Numbered from the stretch's first letter, positions 33,892-43,136 are shown. The stretch: DNA of 64,000 bases from Hymenobacter lapidiphilus (GCF_003417065.2 NZ_QVLT01000005.1:124001-188000); one strand, 5' to 3'. Program-made: numbers and translations. Notes: generated by a model not told the origin, from the sequence alone.

Positions 33892-35124
33892 ATGCGTTCA
33901 TTATTGCTGTGCTCGTTCCTTCTGCTGCTCTGCTTGCCGAGCGCCGCCTGGGCCCAGCAGACCGACACCACCCGCATTCGCCTCGAAAACGTGGATGTGG
34001 CGCCCCTTGCGGCCAACATCTCGGGCTGGCTGTTGCTCGATAAGGACATCCAGACCGAACTGGAGGGGGCCGTCTACAACCTCTATAATTTCAAGTATGA
34101 TAAGGCCGAGCGGCAGTTTCGGAGCCTGCGCCGCCGCTACCCCCAGCACCCGATGCCGTACTTTCTGCTCGGGCTCAGCACCTGGTGGAAAATCATGCCC
34201 AGCAACATCACCAGCAAACAATACGACAAGGTGTTTCTGGCCTACATGGATACGGCCATTACCCGGGGCGAGGTGCTCTATAAGAAAGACAACAAGAACT
34301 ACGAAGCCAGCTTTTTCCTGTCGGCGGCCTACGGTTTCTCGGCCCGCCTGAACGCCGAGCGCAGCAACTGGCGCAAAGCTACCGTCGAGAGCAAGCGCGC
34401 CCTCAGCTACCTCGAAAAAAGCCGCGAAGCCAACGGCCTCAGCCCCGAGTTTCTGTTCGGCCAGGCCCTCATCAACTACTACGCCCCCTGGATTTCCGAC
34501 AATTACCCGCTGTTGCGGCCGGTGATGCTGTTTTTCCCGAGGGGCAACAAGCAGCTGGGCCTGCAGCAACTGCGCAACGTGTCGGTCAACGGTTTCTACA
34601 CCGGCCCCGAGGCCAAGGTGTTCCTGATGAAAATTCTGCAGAACCAGGAAAACAAGCCCGCCGAAGCACTGCCCATCGCCCAGCAGATGGCTACCACCTA
34701 CCCCGATAACGGTTACTTCCAGCGCTTCTACGCCCTGATGAGCTACCAGGTAGGCGACCTGCGCGAGTGTGAGCGGGTCAGCCGCGACATTCTCGAAAAA
34801 ATAAACCGGGGTATGCCCGGCTACGAGGGTATTAGCGGGCGATACGCCACGTTCTTCCTGGGCAGCCTGATGCAGAACCAGTACAAAGACCTCGACAAAG
34901 CCCGCGACTACTACCAGCGTTGCGTGGTATTCTCCGAAAGCACCGGTGATACCCAGCAGGGCTTTTACCTGTACGCCCTGCTCAACCTGGCCCGCATTGC
35001 CGACAAGCAGCCCGACCCCGAAGCCGCAACCCGCTACTACCAGGAGGTTCTTAAGAAGGCTGAACGAAAATCGGAAGCCCACAATGAGGCAAAAGCGTAC
35101 CTGCAGAAGAAAAAGAAGAAGTGA
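33892..35124 (+). CDS. Exported tetratricopeptide-repeat protein
   Basis: A 410-residue protein with signal peptide (LPSAAWAQ). Helical repeats follow: NFKYDKAERQFRSLRRRYPQ near residue 65 and DLDKARDYYQRCVVF and PEAATRYYQEVLKKAE near the C terminus are TPR-like. It ends in a lysine tract. It is probably a periplasmic scaffold. No partner is evident. ATG 33892-33894 was chosen because the signal begins there; the upstream frame covers the terminator. Confidence 0.8.
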   Translation: MRSLLLCSFLLLLCLPSAAWAQQTDTTRIRLENVDVAPLAANISGWLLLDKDIQTELEGAVYNLYNFKYDKAERQFRSLRRRYPQHPMPYFLLGLSTWWKIMPSNITSKQYDKVFLAYMDTAITRGEVLYKKDNKNYEASFFLSAAYGFSARLNAERSNWRKATVESKRALSYLEKSREANGLSPEFLFGQALINYYAPWISDNYPLLRPVMLFFPRGNKQLGLQQLRNVSVNGFYTGPEAKVFLMKILQNQENKPAEALPIAQQMATTYPDNGYFQRFYALMSYQVGDLRECERVSRDILEKINRGMPGYEGISGRYATFFLGSLMQNQYKDLDKARDYYQRCVVFSESTGDTQQGFYLYALLNLARIADKQPDPEAATRYYQEVLKKAERKSEAHNEAKAYLQKKKKK

Positions 35125-35127
35125 GTT

Positions 35128-35154
35128 TTAAGGAAGAATGACCCTCTTCCTTAA
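35128..35154. terminator. Hairpin between convergent genes
   Basis: TTAAGGAAGA pairs with TCTTCCTTAA around a 7-base loop, between the TPR and scramblase-like genes. Confidence 0.65.
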
Positions 35155-35157
35155 GCC

Positions 35158-35742
35158 CTACTGCTCCTTATACACAGTGTCGATGGCCAGGCCGGCGGCT
35201 AGGAGTAGTACGTTGGAGGCGGCCTGCTGCTCCCCCATGTCATGGATGGAAATCAGGTAGTTGTCGGCGGTAGTGAACAGTTCGCGGCCCAGGCCGGCCC
35301 ATTTCTTGGTAACGAGGCCGATTTCCTGGCCCGAGGCACTGATGAATTTAAAATCCCAGCCTTTCCAGTTACCCTTCACCTCGGCCACCAGCACATCCTG
35401 CGGCGAGTACACATTGAAGCCGCCCCCCAGCGTGAAAAGCTTGCTTTTGAAGTAGCCTACAGGCTGATCCTGGGCATCGTACACGTACACTTTGGAGCGC
35501 AGAAACGTGAAGCCCCGCTCGATACGAAACAGCGGCGGCGACTCGGCCTGCTCGCGTACGGCAATGGTTATGGGCAGCATCTGCTTGCCCACCAGCAGCC
35601 GCAGGGCTAGTATCCAGCCGGGCGTAGATTCCATTGCGTAGGCCAGCTGCTGCTGGGTTTCGGGGTCGAGAATATCGTAGGTGTCCTTGAATTTGAAGGC
35701 GCCCACGTGTTCGCGGATGAAGTAGCTGTTTCGGGTGAGCAT
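35158..35742 (-). CDS. Phospholipid scramblase-like / LURP-one-related protein
   Basis: A 194-residue protein with features of the LURP-one/scramblase tubby-like fold: FFIREHVGAFKFKDTYDILDPETQQQL-type start, PLFRIERGFTFLRSKVYVYDAQDQPVG, GNWKGWDFKFISASGQEIG and a final hydrophobic helix (NVLLLAAGLAIDTVY). Bacterial members are uncharacterised; a membrane-associated role is inferred from the terminal helix. The start at ATG 35740-35742 gives the family N terminus. Confidence 0.8.
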   Translation of the reverse strand: MLTRNSYFIREHVGAFKFKDTYDILDPETQQQLAYAMESTPGWILALRLLVGKQMLPITIAVREQAESPPLFRIERGFTFLRSKVYVYDAQDQPVGYFKSKLFTLGGGFNVYSPQDVLVAEVKGNWKGWDFKFISASGQEIGLVTKKWAGLGRELFTTADNYLISIHDMGEQQAASNVLLLAAGLAIDTVYKEQ

Positions 35743-35922
35743 AGAGGTAGGGTTGGAGGAAGGAGAAACCCGCCCGGCAGGGCATTCGCAAGCTACGGTT
35801 TTGCCGCTGCTATTCCGGGCCGGGGGCATGCGGTAGCTGAACAATTGGCTAAGCTTGTGAGTATGAGTAGTCAGCGGTACGACTGTCGCGCTGCTCATTT
35901 TTCCGCCCGAACTCCCCGCCCT

Positions 35923-37362
35923 ATGGTTTCCGCTCCCCTTGCCCCCGTGGCCACCCAACTATCCATTCCTGCGCTGTTTGCCCGCCAGCAGGGCCGCGCC
36001 GAGGCGTTGCGCCGCGAGGCAGTGAGCAGCCGTGCTGCCCGTCTGCGCCGCCTCGATAACTGGCTGACTGATAACAGGGAAGCTATCCAGGAGGCGCTGT
36101 ACACTGATTTTCGCAAACCCGCCGTCGAAACCGACGTCACCGAAATCTGGTCGTCGCAGACGGAGCTGCGCCATACTTTGCGCCACCTAGAGAAATGGGC
36201 GGCCCCCCGCCGGGTAGGCACGCCCATGGCCCTGGTAGGCACCAACGGCTGGGTACAGGCCGAGCCCAAGGGGGTTACGCTGATTATCGCGCCCTGGAAC
36301 TACCCGTTCTACCTGGCCATCGACCCGCTAATTTCGGCTCTGGCCGCCGGCAACACGGCCATCATCAAGCCCTCGGAGATGACGCCCGCCGTGGCCGAGC
36401 TGCTGGCCCGCATGTGCGGCGAGCTGTTCGATGAGGCTGAAGTAGCCGTAGTGCAGGGTGATAAGGACGTGGCTACCGAGCTGCTGAAACTGCCCTTCGA
36501 CCACATTTTCTTCACGGGCAGTCCGCAGGTGGGTAAAATTGTGATGCGCGCCGCCGCCGAACACCTTACCAGCGTAACGCTGGAGCTGGGCGGCAAAAGC
36601 CCGGCCGTAGTGGATGAAACCGCCGACCTGCGCGATGCGGCCGAGAAAATCATCTGGGGCAAGGGCGTAAACGCCGGCCAGACCTGCGTGGCCCCCGACT
36701 ACCTGCTGGTGCACGAAGCCGTACGCGACCAGCTGGTAGCCGAAATGCAGGCCGCCACCCAGCGCTTCTACTCGCCCGAGGGCCGGCCCGTCAGCGAGTC
36801 CGACTCCTATGCCCGCCTCGTAAACGACCACCATTTTGGGCGTGTGGCCGGCCTGCTCGAAGATGCCCAGGCCCGCGGCACCAAAGTCGCTTTCGGCGGC
36901 TCTACCGATGCCGGCCAGCGTTTCATCGAGCCCACTGTGCTGCTCGACCCGCCCACCGACAGCCGGATAATGCAGGAGGAAATCTTCGGGCCGCTGCTGC
37001 CGGTTCTCACCTTCGGCAGCCTCTCGGCAGCCGTTGATGCGGTAAACGCCCACCCCAAGCCGCTGGCACTCTACGTATTCACGCAGGACAAGGAGAACCA
37101 GCGTTACCTGCTCCAGAATATCCCGGCCGGTGGAGCCTGCGTCAACGAAACCATTCTGCACTTGGCCCACCCCGAGCTACCCTTCGGCGGCTTCGGCAAC
37201 AGCGGGGTCGGCCGCTGCCATGGCCACGCCGGTTTCCTGGCTTTCAGCAACGAAAAATCGGTGCTCAAGCAGCGCGTGGGCCTCACTGCCCTCAAGCCCC
37301 TATACCCGCCCTACACCAATTCAGTGAAGAAAATGGTAAACCTGCTGCTGCGCTGGCTGTAG
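35923..37362 (+). CDS. Aldehyde dehydrogenase (class 3-like)
   Basis: A 479-residue NAD(P)-dependent aldehyde dehydrogenase. It has IIAPWNYPFYLAIDPLISALAAGNTAIIKPSE, FFTGSPQVGK, the catalytic glutamate in LELGGKSP near residue 220 and the catalytic cysteine in GQTCVAPDY near 254. The C-terminal PFGGFGNSGVGRCHG and FSNEKSVLK segments place it with class 3 enzymes, which favour medium or long-chain aldehydes. A GMC alcohol oxidase follows after 166 bp, so the pair may oxidise fatty alcohols to acids. Start ATG 35923 is preferred to an in-frame ATG at 35863. Confidence 0.92.
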   Translation: MVSAPLAPVATQLSIPALFARQQGRAEALRREAVSSRAARLRRLDNWLTDNREAIQEALYTDFRKPAVETDVTEIWSSQTELRHTLRHLEKWAAPRRVGTPMALVGTNGWVQAEPKGVTLIIAPWNYPFYLAIDPLISALAAGNTAIIKPSEMTPAVAELLARMCGELFDEAEVAVVQGDKDVATELLKLPFDHIFFTGSPQVGKIVMRAAAEHLTSVTLELGGKSPAVVDETADLRDAAEKIIWGKGVNAGQTCVAPDYLLVHEAVRDQLVAEMQAATQRFYSPEGRPVSESDSYARLVNDHHFGRVAGLLEDAQARGTKVAFGGSTDAGQRFIEPTVLLDPPTDSRIMQEEIFGPLLPVLTFGSLSAAVDAVNAHPKPLALYVFTQDKENQRYLLQNIPAGGACVNETILHLAHPELPFGGFGNSGVGRCHGHAGFLAFSNEKSVLKQRVGLTALKPLYPPYTNSVKKMVNLLLRWL

Positions 37363-37372
37363 CGGCGAATGA

Positions 37373-37434
37373 GTAAATGAGGAGCGTGTCATTGCGAGGA
37401 GGCACGACGAAGCAATGACACGCTCCTCATTTAC
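37373..37434. repeat. Inverted repeat, perfect 23-bp arms
   Basis: Arms 37373-37395 and 37412-37434 are exactly complementary, with a 16-base loop. The arm contains GAGGAGCGTGTCATTGC. It lies between the aldehyde dehydrogenase and GMC genes. Confidence 0.88.
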
Positions 37435-37528
37435 TATTAGTATGCAAGCCGAGTATTTTCCAGGAAAATTACCGACCTTTTAGGGCCCGCTTTCCGGTGG
37501 GTGTTGCCGCCCGTTTCCCCAACCCGTC

Positions 37529-39550
37529 ATGCAGTTTACCGAAGCCCAACGCGCCACCCTGCGCGCCCTCGCCGATACGTTTATTCCCGGCCTGCCAGTG
37601 CCCCCCAACGCTACCGATGCTGCGTACTGGGCCCACCGCGGCTCCGAAGGCATCGATTTGGATAAAATGGCCGAGGCGCTGTCGGCGCAGCCGGCGGGGG
37701 CGCAGCAGGAGTTTGGGCAACTGCTGCGGCTGCTCGATTCGCCGGCGCTGGGCTTAACGTGGTTCGGGGCCCTCAAACCGTTTGTAAAACTTGATGCGGA
37801 GCAGCGTGAGAAGCTGCTGCAGAGTTGGGCTTCTTCGCAGGTAGGGCAGCTGCGGAAGGGGTTTCAGGCGCTGCGTAAGCTGTGCGTATTCCTGTACTAC
37901 GGCGGTTCGCAGCCCGAAAAGGCGCATTTTGTGTGGGAGGCCATCGGCTACGACGGCCCCCAGATGCCGGCCGAAACCGTGGTGCCAGAACCCGCTCCCG
38001 CCCGGCCCCTCCAGACGCTGCAACCCACGCAGGATGTTACCTACGACTGCGACGTGCTGGTGATTGGCAGCGGGGCCGGGGGCGGAGTGGTAGCCGGCGA
38101 GCTGGCCGCTGCCGGCCACGATGTGCTGGTGCTCGAAAAAGGCCCCTACTTCCACGGCACCGACTTTTCGCAGCGCGAGGTAGATATGCTGGGCCAGCTC
38201 TACGACGCCCGCGGCACGCTGGGTACCCAGGATGGTGGCGTGGCTATCTTGGCCGGTTCCTGTCTGGGTGGCGGCACCACCGTCAACTGGGCCGGAGCCT
38301 TCCGCACGCCCGATTACGTGCTGCAGGAATGGGCCCGCGAGCATCAGGCACCGCATTTCACGTCGATGGAGTTCAAGCAGAGCCTGGATGCCGTGAGCCG
38401 TACGCTGGGCGTGAACATTGATTACGTGCGCCACAACGGCCAGAACCAGGCGCTGCTCGATGGCTCGCGGCGGCTGGGGCAGGAGGTGAAACTGATTCCG
38501 CGCAACGAAAAGCACCCGGAAGCCGAGGACGACGCGCACTTTGCCGGCATGGGCTACAGCTGTTTCGGCGACCGACACGACGTGAAGCAGGGCACGCTCA
38601 ATACCTACCTGCAAACCGCCTTCGAGCACGGTGCCCGGCTGTTGTGCGACACCGAGGTAACGCGCGTAACCGCGGCCCAGGGCCGCGCCACCGGTGCCGA
38701 GGCCACCTACACCGGCCCCGATGGCCGGCCGGTGCGCGTAACGGTACGAGCCAAGCGGGTGGTAGTGGCCGGCGGGGCCGTGCAGACGCCGGCGCTGTTG
38801 CTACGCAGCGGCCTGCGCCATCCGCACTTGGGCCAGCACCTGCACCTGCACCCCACGGTGGTGGTTTCGGGCATATATCCGCAGCGCATGAACTCCTGGC
38901 ACGGGCCGATGATGTCGGTGGTGAATGACGGCTTCACGATGCTCGACGGCACCAACTTCGGCGCTAAAATCGAAACCCCGCCCGCTCACCCCGGCCTGAT
39001 GAGCATGGTGATGCCCTGGCTTTCGGGCCGCCAGCATAAGGAGCTGATGCACGAGGCCGCTCACCTGGGCTCGTTCATCGTGCTCACCCGCGACCGGGAC
39101 GGCGGCCGGGTTTCCGTCGACAAGCACGGCCAGGCGCTGATTGACTATACCCTAAGCGACTTCGACCGCCACAACATGCTGCGCGGGGTGCGCGCGGCGG
39201 CCGAAATACAGGTGGCCGCCGGGGCCCGCACGGTGCTGCTGCCCCACGGCTCGCTGCCGCTGCTGCACGCCGAAAACAGCCGTTTGCTCAACCCCGAAGT
39301 GCTCGACAACCTGCCCCAGCTCAGCTGGAAAGCCAACCAGTTCGGCCTGTACAGCGCCCACCAAATGAGCACCTGCCGCATGGGCGGCGACCGGGCCACC
39401 CACCCGGCTAGTCCGACCGGCGAGCTGTACGAAGTAAAAAACCTGTTCGTGGCCGACGGCTCGGCCTTCCCGGCCTGCAGCGGCGTCAACCCCATGCTCA
39501 CCATCATGGCCCTGGCCCACTACACGGCCCAGCAGCTCAAGGCCAGTTGA
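37529..39550 (+). CDS. GMC-family oxidoreductase (long-chain alcohol oxidase-like)
   Basis: A 673-residue FAD enzyme. The first 160 residues are an extra helical region. The GMC core then begins with the FAD-binding DCDVLVIGSGAGGGVVAGELAAAGHDVLVLEKG near residue 172. The second signature, GSCLGGGTTVNWAG, lies near 247. The C-terminal AHQMSTCRMGGDRATHPASP and VADGSAFPACSGVNPMLTIMALA segments contain the His/Asn active-site region. The N-terminal extension is typical of long-chain fatty alcohol oxidases. Its neighbour aldehyde dehydrogenase could take the product. Confidence 0.92.
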   Translation: MQFTEAQRATLRALADTFIPGLPVPPNATDAAYWAHRGSEGIDLDKMAEALSAQPAGAQQEFGQLLRLLDSPALGLTWFGALKPFVKLDAEQREKLLQSWASSQVGQLRKGFQALRKLCVFLYYGGSQPEKAHFVWEAIGYDGPQMPAETVVPEPAPARPLQTLQPTQDVTYDCDVLVIGSGAGGGVVAGELAAAGHDVLVLEKGPYFHGTDFSQREVDMLGQLYDARGTLGTQDGGVAILAGSCLGGGTTVNWAGAFRTPDYVLQEWAREHQAPHFTSMEFKQSLDAVSRTLGVNIDYVRHNGQNQALLDGSRRLGQEVKLIPRNEKHPEAEDDAHFAGMGYSCFGDRHDVKQGTLNTYLQTAFEHGARLLCDTEVTRVTAAQGRATGAEATYTGPDGRPVRVTVRAKRVVVAGGAVQTPALLLRSGLRHPHLGQHLHLHPTVVVSGIYPQRMNSWHGPMMSVVNDGFTMLDGTNFGAKIETPPAHPGLMSMVMPWLSGRQHKELMHEAAHLGSFIVLTRDRDGGRVSVDKHGQALIDYTLSDFDRHNMLRGVRAAAEIQVAAGARTVLLPHGSLPLLHAENSRLLNPEVLDNLPQLSWKANQFGLYSAHQMSTCRMGGDRATHPASPTGELYEVKNLFVADGSAFPACSGVNPMLTIMALAHYTAQQLKAS

Positions 39551-39567
39551 GAGGTTAATGGTAAGCG

Positions 39568-39676
39568 CGTCATTCTGAGCGAAGCCGGAGGCGAAGTCGA
39601 AGAATCTCTACCGCTTCGTTGCAGGCGTCAGGATTACCAATGTGGTAGAGATGCTTCGGCTTCGCTCAGAATGACG
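39568..39676. repeat. Dispersed inverted repeat, GTCATGCTGAGC family (copy 2)
   Basis: The left arm CGTCATTCTGAGCGAAGCC and the right arm ending GGCTTCGCTCAGAATGACG are complementary, with inner GGTAGAGATGCTTCG pairing with AGAATCTCTACC less perfectly. It follows the GMC oxidase. Confidence 0.85.
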
Positions 39677-39767
39677 TACCGTTTCTCACTTCTCCGCTAA
39701 CCACTGAAACCAGACCCGACGGGGCTTTTCGCGTAGGTAGGGTTTTCGCTCCCTGAATTTCTGTTTT

Positions 39768-40205
39768 ATGACTTTCCGTACTCCTTTGGCGATGGTGCTG
39801 GCGGCCGGGCTGCTGGGCAGCGCTTGTGCCCGCCGGCCGGCCGCTGTTGCTACCAGCACTACCGCGGCCCCCGTCAAATCGGGCCGCGAGGTGCGGGCCG
39901 AAACCAAAGCGGTGGCTGCCGCGCCGCCCGCCGCCCGCGACCTGACCGACGTGCTGACCGAGCAGCTGAGCCTGACGGATGAGCAGCGCAGCAGCGTCCG
40001 GCAGATTTTCACCAGCACCCTGAAGCAGGCTCAGCAAGCCCAGGAACGCTTAAAAACCAACCGTCCGGCGCTGCTGGCCGAGCTGAAAAGCATCAACGCT
40101 ACTTCTGACCGCGAACTGCAACAGGTGCTCAGTCCCGAGCAATACCAGCAGCTGAAAGCCAAGCAGAAGCAGGTGCAGGAGCAGATGCGGGCCCGCAAGA
40201 AATAG
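39768..40205 (+). CDS. Small helical lipoprotein (Spy/CpxP-like layout)
   Basis: A 145-residue lipoprotein (GLLGSAC, cysteine near residue 20). The mature part has two helices with LTEQLSLTDEQRSSVRQIF and LQQVLSPEQYQQL, the LTxEQ pattern seen in Spy/CpxP-like periplasmic proteins. It ends in a basic tail. A chaperone-like or stress role is only suggested by this layout. Confidence 0.65.
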   Translation: MTFRTPLAMVLAAGLLGSACARRPAAVATSTTAAPVKSGREVRAETKAVAAAPPAARDLTDVLTEQLSLTDEQRSSVRQIFTSTLKQAQQAQERLKTNRPALLAELKSINATSDRELQQVLSPEQYQQLKAKQKQVQEQMRARKK

Positions 40206-40263
40206 CCGTACCCAATTCGATTCGCCAGCCTTTCCGGCCCGCTTTTCCACCGCCCGTTTTCTT

Positions 40264-40785
40264 ATGCCCGCCTCCCTCGTTCAGACGCCCGAAACCATTC
40301 ACCGCATCCGGTTTCAGGACTGCGACATGCTTGGCCACCTCAACAACGCCCGCTACCTCGACTACTTCCTTAACGCCCGCGAAGAGCACGCCCTGCAGCA
40401 CTACGCGCTGAATCTGGGCCAGCAGGCGCAGGAGCAGGCCGCCGGCTGGGTAATTACCAAGCACCATCTTGCTTACCTACGGCCCGCCCGCCACGCCGAA
40501 ACAGTGCGCATCCGTACCCAGCTCATTCATTTTGATAATTCGAATCTGGTAGTGGAAATGCAGATGCTGCGCGAAGACGGCCTGCAGCTAAAAGCCCTGC
40601 TGTGGTCGGAAATGACCCTGGTGCGCCTGCCGGGCGGCACCCGCACCGAGCACTCGCCCGCCCTGATGGAGCTGCTCGAACAACTCGATGTAAACGAGGT
40701 GGACTACGAGCCCGATGGATTCGACGAGCGGGTTCGGGAGCTGCGCAAACAGTTTAAAAAAGCCCGCAAAGGCGAAGACGGATAG
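40264..40785 (+). CDS. Acyl-CoA thioesterase, hot-dog fold (4HBT)
   Basis: A 173-residue protein with FQDCDMLGHLNNARYLDYF near residue 18. In this family the D and N of the D-x-x-G-H-x-N pattern contribute to catalysis. The remaining sequence fits a hot-dog fold: VITKHHLAYLRPARHAETVRI and LVVEMQMLREDGLQLKALLWSEM. Substrate is unknown. A terminator follows at 40850. Confidence 0.85.
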   Translation: MPASLVQTPETIHRIRFQDCDMLGHLNNARYLDYFLNAREEHALQHYALNLGQQAQEQAAGWVITKHHLAYLRPARHAETVRIRTQLIHFDNSNLVVEMQMLREDGLQLKALLWSEMTLVRLPGGTRTEHSPALMELLEQLDVNEVDYEPDGFDERVRELRKQFKKARKGEDG

Positions 40786-40849
40786 CAGGCCCCGGTGGCC
40801 CAAAGCCAAAATCCTGCTCAACTTCCAGCCGCATCAGCCGTTAGAGAAG

Positions 40850-40880
40850 AACCGAAGGCGCCCGGCGCTTTCGGTTTTTT
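40850..40880 (+). terminator. Intrinsic terminator after the thioesterase
   Basis: AACCGAAGGCGCC pairs with GGCGCTTTCGGTT and is followed by a T7 run. Confidence 0.85.
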
Positions 40881-40907
40881 TATTCTTCTACCTAACCCCT
40901 ATTTACG

Positions 40908-41465
40908 ATGAGCATTTTTGGAAGCGACGCCCTCAAGGGCAAAAAAATAGCCATTATCGCCACCGATGGTTTCGAGCAGTCGGAACTCGAAAAGCCCAAA
41001 AAATACCTTGAGGCAGAAGGTGCCGAAACCCACGTTATTTCGCTGAAAAGCGGCTCGATTAAGGGCTGGGACGAGAAAGACTGGGGCGACAAAGTAGATG
41101 TGGATAAGGTAATCGGCGAGGTAAAAGTGGCCGATTATGATGCCCTGGTACTGCCCGGCGGCCAGATGAACCCCGACGTGCTTCGTACCAAGCCGGAGGT
41201 AGTGAGCTTCGTGGGCGAGTTCGTGCGCTCGGGCAAGCCCGTAGCCGCCATCTGCCACGGCCCCTGGGTGCTGATTGAAGCCGACGTGGTGCGCGGCAAA
41301 AAAGTCACCAGCTGGCCCAGCCTGAAAACCGATGTTAAAAACGCCGGCGGCCACTGGATCGACGAAACCGTGGTAATCGATGGCAACCTCATCACCAGCC
41401 GCAACCCTCAGGACATCCCCAACTTCAACGAGAAGATAAAGGAAGCCTTGGTCGGAAAAAAGTAA
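40908..41465 (+). CDS. DJ-1/PfpI-family protein
   Basis: A 185-residue protein of the DJ-1/PfpI type (YhbO/PfpI-like). It shows KKIAIIATDGFEQSELEKP, DALVLPGGQMNPD and the nucleophile elbow AAICHGPW with the reactive cysteine near residue 121. Relatives are proposed glyoxalases, deglycases or peptidases; the exact reaction is unsettled. It is cytoplasmic. A perfect hairpin follows at 41490. Confidence 0.9.
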   Translation: MSIFGSDALKGKKIAIIATDGFEQSELEKPKKYLEAEGAETHVISLKSGSIKGWDEKDWGDKVDVDKVIGEVKVADYDALVLPGGQMNPDVLRTKPEVVSFVGEFVRSGKPVAAICHGPWVLIEADVVRGKKVTSWPSLKTDVKNAGGHWIDETVVIDGNLITSRNPQDIPNFNEKIKEALVGKK

Positions 41466-41489
41466 GCCAGTTGCAGGCTGAAGAAAGCC

Positions 41490-41534
41490 GTCCTCGGGAA
41501 ACAGTGGCACATGTAGCTGCTGTTTCCCGAGGAC
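41490..41534. terminator. Hairpin between convergent genes
   Basis: GTCCTCGGGAAACAG pairs exactly with CTGTTTCCCGAGGAC around a 15-base loop. There is no T run. Confidence 0.6.
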
Positions 41535-41556
41535 CGTTGCCTACCGACAGTTTATT

Positions 41557-42048
41557 TTACTGGCCTAGCTGCGCCGCAAACTGGTGGTAAACGAAATAGA
41601 AGGCCAAATCGAAAAAGAACAGAAAGCCTCCTTGTAGCAGTAGCGAGCGGGCGTAGCCGTGCAGGCGTTCGGGCCGCTCGGCGGTGGCAGCGCGGTGGTG
41701 CAGCCAAAGGCCGATGAGCAGGTAGCCTACATCGAGCGCCGCGTTAAGCAGCAGCAGTTTCTCGAAGCGGGCCTGGGCCGCCAGGCTTTCGGCCAGCGAG
41801 AGGCTAGCTACGCCCCAGGGGTTGGCCTGCAAAACGCCCCATACGGCCACCAGCGTGTTCACCACGTTCCAGGCCACGTTCATAAAGTGGAAGTGGTGGA
41901 CCGCGGTGCGCGCATCGATGCGCGCCACATAGTAGCCACTCACAACCAGATTGAGCAGCCCCCACACCCCGAGTAGCACCATGCCGCGCTCGGCCATCAG
42001 CTCGCGGGCGTGGTTGAGGGCAGGTAAATCGGCAACGGAAAGCGGCAT
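41557..42048 (-). CDS. Uncharacterised four-TM membrane protein
   Basis: A 163-residue protein with about four hydrophobic segments: GMVLLGVWGLLNLVVSGYYVA, MNVAWNVVNTLVAVWGVL, LLLLNAALDVGYLLIGLWL and the C-terminal FFFDLAFYFVYHQF. A conserved-looking HHFHFMN lies between the first two. It resembles DUF6992-type proteins of Bacteroidota, but I cannot confirm this. Function is unknown. Confidence 0.65.
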   Translation of the reverse strand: MPLSVADLPALNHARELMAERGMVLLGVWGLLNLVVSGYYVARIDARTAVHHFHFMNVAWNVVNTLVAVWGVLQANPWGVASLSLAESLAAQARFEKLLLLNAALDVGYLLIGLWLHHRAATAERPERLHGYARSLLLQGGFLFFFDLAFYFVYHQFAAQLGQ

Positions 42049-42069
42049 ACGGCAGAGAAGAGAAACGCA

Positions 42070-42097
42070 AAAGAGGAAGCCCGCGGGCTTCCTCTTT
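42070..42097. terminator. Perfect 28-bp palindrome terminator
   Basis: AAAGAGGAAGCCCG is followed directly by its complement, with short T stretches. It lies between the outer-membrane barrel gene and the four-TM gene. Confidence 0.8.
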
Positions 42098-42119
42098 GTT
42101 TATTGAAGGCTGGGGCCGG

Positions 42120-42845
42120 CTAGCGGTTGAAACCAATGCCGACATACACCTGGAACGCCCCGTTTTTGATATCGGTGAGGGCGCGGTTGCCGGTTTTGGT
42201 AAAGTCCTGGTCTTTAATAATTTCATTGAAGCCTGCTACATAGCGGCCACCTACGCGGGCCGGGCCCACGCGGGCCTCCAGGCCAGCGGCCAGGCCGTAG
42301 TCGAGGCTGTTGTACGCGTAGCTGAAGTTGCCGTTTTCATTGGCAATTTTGCGCTCTACCCCGTTTTCGCGCACTTTAGTCAGCAGCGAAACCTGCGGGC
42401 CGGCATGGATGCTCACATTATCGAGGATGTTGTACACCAGCAGCACGGGCACCTGAATGTAGTCGAGGCGGGTGTCATAAGCCCCGTTTATTTTCTGGCC
42501 CTGGGCGTTGGTCAGGCCATTGTTGCCGGCAAAGCCCTGGCGGCTGTACAGCAGTTCGGGCTGAATGGAAATCTTGTCGCTGAAGCCGTATTGGGCATAT
42601 ATGCCAGCGTGGAAGGTGTTGTAAACGCCTTCATCGGAGTAGTTCTTCTTGTCGTCGCCGCGGAAATGGGCGGCCGTGAAACCACCTTTAATACCAAAGC
42701 CGGTGTTGCGTGAGTCGGAGCCACCGGAGGCTGCCGGGTAGTCGGTAGAGGAACGGACGCCGTCGGGGCCGGTGGTCTGCGCCAAGGTGGGTACACTAAG
42801 CAGGAGGCCGGAGGCCAGCAGCAGAGGAGAGATAAGGTTTTTCAT
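42120..42845 (-). CDS. Outer-membrane beta-barrel protein (porin-family, PorT-like)
   Basis: A 241-residue protein with signal (SVPTLAQ). Alternating strands include GIKGGFTAAHF, ISIQPELLYSRQGF, YIQVPVLLVYNI, VSIHAGPQVSLLT and the terminal VYVGIGFNR, the pattern of OMP_b-brl_2 barrels. The C-terminal arginine after an aromatic differs slightly from the usual terminal F. Ligand is unknown. ATG 42843-42845 gives the signal; the frame is open farther up. Confidence 0.85.
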   Translation of the reverse strand: MKNLISPLLLASGLLLSVPTLAQTTGPDGVRSSTDYPAASGGSDSRNTGFGIKGGFTAAHFRGDDKKNYSDEGVYNTFHAGIYAQYGFSDKISIQPELLYSRQGFAGNNGLTNAQGQKINGAYDTRLDYIQVPVLLVYNILDNVSIHAGPQVSLLTKVRENGVERKIANENGNFSYAYNSLDYGLAAGLEARVGPARVGGRYVAGFNEIIKDQDFTKTGNRALTDIKNGAFQVYVGIGFNR

Positions 42846-43008
42846 GGGACGGAAAGTCGTAAATAGTAAGAGTAGAATGAGCGAAGCCGATACAGGGCCG
42901 GCCGCTTTAGTAGCCCTATACTGCCTCATGCGGCGAAGGTTACACTGCAACAGGTGGGCAAACCCTAATTTTGTACGCCAGGCAGCTGGGTTTACCGGGG
43001 GGCTACCA

Positions 43009-43016
43009 TATCTTTG
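43009..43016 (+). promoter_or_regulatory. Bacteroidota -7 box (TATCTTTG) for tRNA-Val
   Basis: An exact TAnnTTTG 46 bp before the mature tRNA 5' end, allowing a short 5' leader. Confidence 0.6.
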
Positions 43017-43061
43017 GCCTCTGCAGCTGCCGCCAGGCAGGTCCTGCAGATTGATCTTCAG

Positions 43062-43136
43062 GGGGTGTTAGCTCAGTTGGTTCAGAGCACTACCTCGACA
43101 AGGTAGGGGTCATCGGTTCGAGCCCGATACGCCCCA
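43062..43136 (+). tRNA. tRNA-Val (GAC)
   Basis: A 75-nt cloverleaf. The acceptor stem GGGGTGT pairs with ACGCCCC (one G-T). The D arm is AGCTC..GAGC, the anticodon stem CTACC/GGTAG encloses TCGACAA with anticodon GAC, and the T arm is ATCGG-TTCGAGC-CCGAT. The discriminator is A and CCA is not encoded. Confidence 0.95.
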
